Shown: piece after piece, positions 6,030 to 9,243 of the stretch
Layout: each line of letters starts with the position of its first letter
Numbering within the stretch: the first letter of the stretch is position 1
From: Opitutaceae bacterium
Lineage (GTDB): Bacteria > Verrucomicrobiota > Verrucomicrobiia > Opitutales > Opitutaceae
Direction of reading: 5' to 3'
Length of the DNA stretch: 9,243 nt
Assembly (NCBI GenBank): GCA_031254955.1
Contig: JAIRTK010000238.1
Span: 1 to 9,243 of the forward strand
Translations under genes and position numbers: made by a program
The notes under the pieces: generated by a model
The model's input: only the letters and a program-made list of their open reading frames with translations
The model's database searches: none
What the model was told of the DNA's origin: nothing

Positions 6030-7259
6030 TCATCCGGCACCGCGCATCCCGATCCCGCCAGGCATTTTCTTGGTCCGCTGCCTTCTCAAGTCGTCCCGGT
6101 ATTTCCTCGGGAGGATTCCCATCTTCTTGCGAAATGTAATCCGAAACCGTCGCAAATCCGCGAACCCGCACCGTGCGGCCACGTCGGTGAGCATCAGGCA
6201 CGTGTCGCCGGCCAGCAATTCGCGCGCCTTCGAGACGCGCAGCCAGTTCAGCACCTCGTGCGGCGACCGACCCAGCGACTGGCGGAAATGCAATTCCAGC
6301 CAGCGTCGCGAGTGTCCGCTGCGCTCCACCAGCCATTCGACTCCGAACGGCTTGTCCAGGTTTTCGCGCAACTCCGCCAGCAAACCCGCCACCACGGCGT
6401 CATCCACGGCAAACGTGTCGGTCGATTTGCGCTCCACGATTTGCTCGGGTTCGACAAAACGAGGCATGCGCGACGGCGGGTTGCCGTTCATAAGCCGGTC
6501 AAGCATCGCGGCCGCCTCCCATCCCACCAGCCGGTCGTTGCGCGCCACGCTCGTGATCGGCACCGAGCCTAGCTCGCAGACCACCGGGTCGTTGTCCACG
6601 CCGATAATGGCGATGTCATCGGGCACGCGCAGCCCGGCCTCGGCGCAGGCGTCCACCAGCATGCTGGCGCGCAGATCCATGCTCGCCAGGATGCCGGTCG
6701 GCGGTTTCAGGCCGCACAGCCAGCGAAGGAGCGCGCGGTGTTCATCGCGCCACTGCGCGGCGGCGATTTGCGGGAGTCCCGCCATATGCGCCTGACATTG
6801 CGCGCCGGCCCGCAACGCCGTTGCGGAAAACCCTGCGTGCCGCTGCTGGCTGTACCACAGGCTGCCCGTGCCATAATAGGCCAGCCGCGAAAAACCGCGC
6901 TCCAGCAAAAACTCCGCCGCCATTTCGCCGATGCGCCGGTGGTCAACCATCACCGATGGGACCGCCGATGGGTCAAGATGCGCGGCAAGGTTGACAATGG
7001 GACGGCGCAATGCCCGCACCAGTTTCAAATCGCGCATTGTCACCACAAACACCAGCGCTCCGTCGATGCGCGCGTGTTTCAGCCAATCCACCGATGGGGA
7101 GAGCATCTCCGGCATCACCGAGAAACTCCAGCCGCCATGCGCCGACGCGTAGTCGGCGATGCCGTGCCGGACTTTTTCGACAAAGGGAATCCCCTGGGCA
7201 AACGCGAGACCCACTCGGCGTTTGTATTTTGGGAAAACGATGCTGTCTTTGGGCGTCAT
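6030..7259 (-). CDS. XylR-type transcriptional regulator (LacI-like sensor + AraC HTH)
   Basis: A 409-residue cytoplasmic DNA-binding regulator with the domain order of E. coli XylR. Residues 13-280 form a LacI/periplasmic-binding-protein-like sugar sensor; it begins RRVGLAFAQ and contains GILASMDLRASMLVDAC (189-205) and IAIIGVDNDPVVCEL (216-230), a hallmark of XylR proteins. Residues about 286-394 form an AraC-type double helix-turn-helix with HSRRWLELHFRQSLGRSP (316-333) and DVAARCGFADLRRFRITFRK (359-378). A short basic tail follows. The ligand need not be xylose: Opitutaceae carry many such paralogues. It is divergent from the TonB-dependent receptor, with 293 bp between starts, so it likely controls that gene and itself. 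It converges with the CE15 pseudogene 63 bp away. The ATG at 7257-7259 has an A-rich leader (AAAAA) and no Shine-Dalgarno site. Confidence 0.93.
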   Translation of the reverse strand: MTPKDSIVFPKYKRRVGLAFAQGIPFVEKVRHGIADYASAHGGWSFSVMPEMLSPSVDWLKHARIDGALVFVVTMRDLKLVRALRRPIVNLAAHLDPSAVPSVMVDHRRIGEMAAEFLLERGFSRLAYYGTGSLWYSQQRHAGFSATALRAGAQCQAHMAGLPQIAAAQWRDEHRALLRWLCGLKPPTGILASMDLRASMLVDACAEAGLRVPDDIAIIGVDNDPVVCELGSVPITSVARNDRLVGWEAAAMLDRLMNGNPPSRMPRFVEPEQIVERKSTDTFAVDDAVVAGLLAELRENLDKPFGVEWLVERSGHSRRWLELHFRQSLGRSPHEVLNWLRVSKARELLAGDTCLMLTDVAARCGFADLRRFRITFRKKMGILPRKYRDDLRRQRTKKMPGGIGMRGAG

Positions 7260-7261
7260 TT

Positions 7262-7271
7262 TTTGATCAAA
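7262..7271. promoter_or_regulatory. 10-bp palindrome next to the regulator start codon
   Basis: TTTGATCAAA is a perfect palindrome ending 3 bases from the ATG of the XylR-type gene on the minus strand. A protein bound here would cover the translation start region, so it could serve autorepression. It is short and AT-rich, so chance is a real option. Confidence 0.25.
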
Positions 7272-7295
7272 GCGGGTTGTGCAAACAGGGATGGA

Positions 7296-7332
7296 TTTCG
7301 CAAAATGGCTTTTTTTGACGCAAAAAAGCCAT
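7296..7332. promoter_or_regulatory. Candidate regulator operator: 20-bp-spaced direct repeat plus perfect 11-bp dyad
   Basis: CGCAAAA occurs at 7299-7305 and at 7319-7325, exactly 20 bp apart, within 14-bp blocks that agree at 10 positions (7296-7309 and 7316-7329). AraC-type proteins commonly bind direct half-sites about two helical turns apart. Overlapping this is a perfect dyad, ATGGCTTTTTT (7305-7315) and AAAAAAGCCAT (7322-7332), around six bases. It lies 37-73 bp upstream of the XylR-type start. No T tract follows on either strand beyond four Ts, so an operator fits better than a terminator. Binding is inference. Confidence 0.5.
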
Positions 7333-7356
7333 CCTCGTCAAGCCGGCAGCATGTTA

Positions 7357-7408
7357 TCGTCTTGTAATTCGCAACTCGGAATTCGTCTTGTAATTCGCAA
7401 CTCGGAAT
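7357..7408. repeat. Perfect 26-bp tandem duplication in the divergent promoter region
   Basis: Bases 7357-7382 are repeated exactly at 7383-7408. Each unit contains CTTGTAATTCGCAACTCGG. The core TTCGCAA (7368-7374 and 7394-7400) also occurs at 7297-7303, inside the candidate operator nearer the regulator gene. The repeat lies about 70-120 bp upstream of the -10 box of the receptor gene. A period of 26 bp is not a whole number of helical turns, so it may be a plain duplication, but its place between two divergent starts suggests a binding-site array. Confidence 0.7.
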
Positions 7409-7452
7409 ACCACCCATCCCCGCCCCGTCTGAACCCGGCAGTGACCCAATTT

Positions 7453-7482
7453 TTTATATAAACTCCATATTGATTGTATAAT
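7453..7482 (+). promoter_or_regulatory. Sigma70-type promoter for the TonB-dependent receptor, weak -35
   Basis: TATAAT at 7477-7482 matches the -10 consensus fully and lies in an AT-rich island (about 7450-7486) that stands out from GC-rich surroundings. The hexamers at -35 spacing (TTTATA or TTATAT, 7453-7459) match TTGACA poorly. That pattern is typical of promoters that need an activator, which fits the AraC-type regulator next door. A start near 7489 would leave a leader of about 64 bases before the ATG at 7553. Confidence 0.55.
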
Positions 7483-7552
7483 TTCATGACAACTGCTCCG
7501 CGCATCCCATTGCGCATCCGCCGGCAACGCCCAAACTGCTTATTCAGTCCCC

Positions 7553-9243
7553 ATGCATAATACCATCCCTGCTCCACCTTGTTTCTCCCGCCCGCCAAAA
7601 ATCTCCCTCGTCGCGCTATTCGCCCTTCTCGCGATGTGCGCAAACAACGCGCAGGAACCCGCCACCGGCAGCGTGGCCGGCCGTGTCTATAACCCGGCGT
7701 CCGACACCTATGTGCGCGACGCCGAGATCACGGTCGATGGGGCCTCCTCCGCCACTCTTTCGGGCGAGGGCGGATACTACCGCATCGACAATCTTCCGGC
7801 AGGTGATGTCACGCTCGTGCTGCGCTACACGGGCGCGCGCACGGGTCGCTTCATCGTGAATATTGTTCCCGGAGCGACCGCCCGTCAGGAGTTGACGCTC
7901 CTTGCCGAGACCGCCTCCGCCCAAAACGCGCGGGGTGAAATCGTCTTGCTTGACCAATTCGTCGTCATCGGCGAACGCGAGGGCAACGCCAAGGCCATCA
8001 TGGAGCAAAAAAACTCCATAAACTCGAAAACCGTCATGGCCACCGACACCTTCGGCTATGTCACCGGTGGCAACATGGCCGACTTCCTCCAATACATGGC
8101 CGGCATCACCATGGACTTTGACGACGAGGATGCCCAGTCCGCCCGCATCCACGGCCTCGACCCCAGATACCTTGGCGCGACCCTGGACGGTGGCGCGCTG
8201 GCCACCTCCTCGGCGGGCGGCGTGGGCGCCACCCGGCGCTTCACTTTCGATCAGCTATCCAGCAACAACATCGAGGCCATCGAGGTGTCCAAGATCAACA
8301 CCGCCGATCAAAACGCCGATGCCTCCGCCGGCACCATCAATTTCCGAAGCAAAAGCCCTCTCGACCGCAAACGCACGCACTTCAAATGGGAGACCTCCGT
8401 CAACGCCAGCTCGAAAGCCATGCGCCTCGGCAGCACCTCCGGCCCCGGCGACGGCGATCACCACAAGATATTGCCCGGTGGCTCGCTCGACTTCTCCACT
8501 GTCACCCTCAGCGGCAAACTCGGCCTGCTCCTCACCGCCGGCCAGGATAACAAATACGGAAAGACGGACACTTATATAAATGATTATGTGTATCCCGCCG
8601 TTCCCCTGGAAGCCACCATGCCCGGATACCCCGTCATGCGGGCCGTGACTTTTCGCAGCGACGAGCGCATCACGCGCCGCAGCCACGCCAGCCTCGGCGC
8701 CGACTGGCAACCGCTCCCCGAGCTTCGCATCTCCCTGCGCACGCAATGGACGGACACCAAGCAAGACCAGCACCAGCGTTCCCTGCGGCTTTACACCGTC
8801 GTGAGCGGGCTGGACCCATCTTCCACCCACATTTACTTTCGGACGGACAGAGGCTACGTCTATGTTTCCGGCGCCTCCTACGTCCGGGATGTCGAGGAGT
8901 TTATCGTCAAGCCAAGTTTCACCTACAAGAAAGGCGCATTCAACATCGACGGCGGCGTCATGTTCTCCAACTCCCGCACCGACATGACCGACCTGGCAAA
9001 CGGCCATCCCTACAGTGTCTCGGCCCGCATGACCAACATCCCCATCGCCATGAGTCGCGCCAATACAAACTCCACCGCGTGGAACCTCGCCACCCACGCC
9101 GACATTTATAATCTGGAAAATTACAACAACTCCTATGCGAACGACGTGCGCGTCAGGCCCCAGGAGATGCGCGAGGACGTTTACGATGGCGCCTTCAATG
9201 TGAAATGGACCGCCCCATGGTCCGTCCCAACCTCCTTCAAGGC
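7553..9243 (+). CDS. TonB-dependent outer-membrane receptor, N-terminal 563 residues (3' end outside window)
   Basis: This is the start of an outer-membrane active transporter driven by TonB-ExbBD, probably for an oligosaccharide. Residues 1 to about 33 look like a signal peptide (basic n-region, hydrophobic core ISLVALFALLAM, likely cut near NNA-QEP). Residues 38-117 form a carboxypeptidase-regulatory-like domain (GSVAGRVYNP ... GEGGYYRIDNLPAGDVTL). DQFVVIGER at 134-142 is the probable TonB box region. The plug follows at about 145-270, with NMADFLQYMAGITMDFDDEDAQ, RIHGLDPRYLGATLDGG and NIEAIEVSKINTADQNADASAGTINFRSK. The rest is the beginning of the beta-barrel. Family members are usually 900 residues or more, so perhaps half is missing. 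It is divergent from the XylR-type regulator. The ATG at 7553 directly precedes the signal peptide; CCCC rather than a Shine-Dalgarno site comes before it. No SusD-like partner is visible. Confidence 0.93.
   Translation, partial: MHNTIPAPPCFSRPPKISLVALFALLAMCANNAQEPATGSVAGRVYNPASDTYVRDAEITVDGASSATLSGEGGYYRIDNLPAGDVTLVLRYTGARTGRFIVNIVPGATARQELTLLAETASAQNARGEIVLLDQFVVIGEREGNAKAIMEQKNSINSKTVMATDTFGYVTGGNMADFLQYMAGITMDFDDEDAQSARIHGLDPRYLGATLDGGALATSSAGGVGATRRFTFDQLSSNNIEAIEVSKINTADQNADASAGTINFRSKSPLDRKRTHFKWETSVNASSKAMRLGSTSGPGDGDHHKILPGGSLDFSTVTLSGKLGLLLTAGQDNKYGKTDTYINDYVYPAVPLEATMPGYPVMRAVTFRSDERITRRSHASLGADWQPLPELRISLRTQWTDTKQDQHQRSLRLYTVVSGLDPSSTHIYFRTDRGYVYVSGASYVRDVEEFIVKPSFTYKKGAFNIDGGVMFSNSRTDMTDLANGHPYSVSARMTNIPIAMSRANTNSTAWNLATHADIYNLENYNNSYANDVRVRPQEMREDVYDGAFNVKWTAPWSVPTSFK

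Noticed and set aside
7305..7332. Intrinsic terminator of the regulator or receptor gene
   Set aside because: It lies upstream of both starts, the stem is mostly A-T, and no proper T tract follows on either strand.
7357..7408. CRISPR-like array
   Set aside because: The two 26-bp units abut with no spacer, there are only two, and no cas gene is present.
7486..7560. 24-codon leader ORF overlapping the receptor start codon
   Set aside because: Its ATG begins 3 bases after the -10 box, so a transcript from that promoter would start at or after it; no other support.

Overview
The window looks like a chromosomal segment from the Verrucomicrobiota, most likely family Opitutaceae. This is inference from content: GC-rich DNA, a XylR-type regulator (LacI-like sensor fused to an AraC helix-turn-helix) divergent from a TonB-dependent receptor with an N-terminal carboxypeptidase-regulatory-like domain, a glucuronoyl-esterase (CE15) relic, and protein-coding starts without Shine-Dalgarno sequences. 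No rRNA, tRNA, CRISPR array or intact transposase gene was seen.

Layout. 1-165 is the 3' end of an unrecognised gene. 346-4522 holds four co-directional genes that read as a hexuronate / sugar-acid catabolic operon: an MFS organic-anion transporter (ExuT/ACS type), mannonate dehydratase (uxuA), a classical short-chain dehydrogenase, and an RraA-like / HMG-aldolase-fold protein. A 121-bp AT-rich inverted repeat lies between uxuA and the dehydrogenase gene. 4523-5016 has no gene but carries a REPIN-like palindrome (two 82-bp arms, each with two small nested hairpins) plus a third lone unit of the same repeat family. 5017-5966 is a decayed CE15 glucuronoyl esterase with two in-frame stops, an internal deletion with frameshift, and a missing N-terminus. 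6030-7259 (minus strand) is the XylR-type regulator. 7260-7552 is a divergent regulatory region with a perfect dyad, a 20-bp-spaced direct repeat, a 26-bp tandem duplication and a consensus -10 box. 7553 to the window end is the first 563 codons of a TonB-dependent receptor.

How the genes may work together. Family knowledge gives this route: the MFS protein imports a hexuronate or related acid, the dehydrogenase may interconvert fructuronate and mannonate (as SDR-type UxuB does in Bacillus), and UxuA dehydrates mannonate to 2-keto-3-deoxygluconate (KDG). No KDG kinase or KDPG aldolase is visible here. The RraA-like protein keeps the metal- and substrate-binding Arg-Asp pair of pyruvate aldolases, so it might cleave KDG or a related keto-acid directly; that is a hypothesis. 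The dead CE15 gene once acted on glucuronate esters of xylan, which fits a former glucuronoxylan-use locus. The XylR/receptor pair may control a separate downstream glycan-uptake locus that continues beyond the window.
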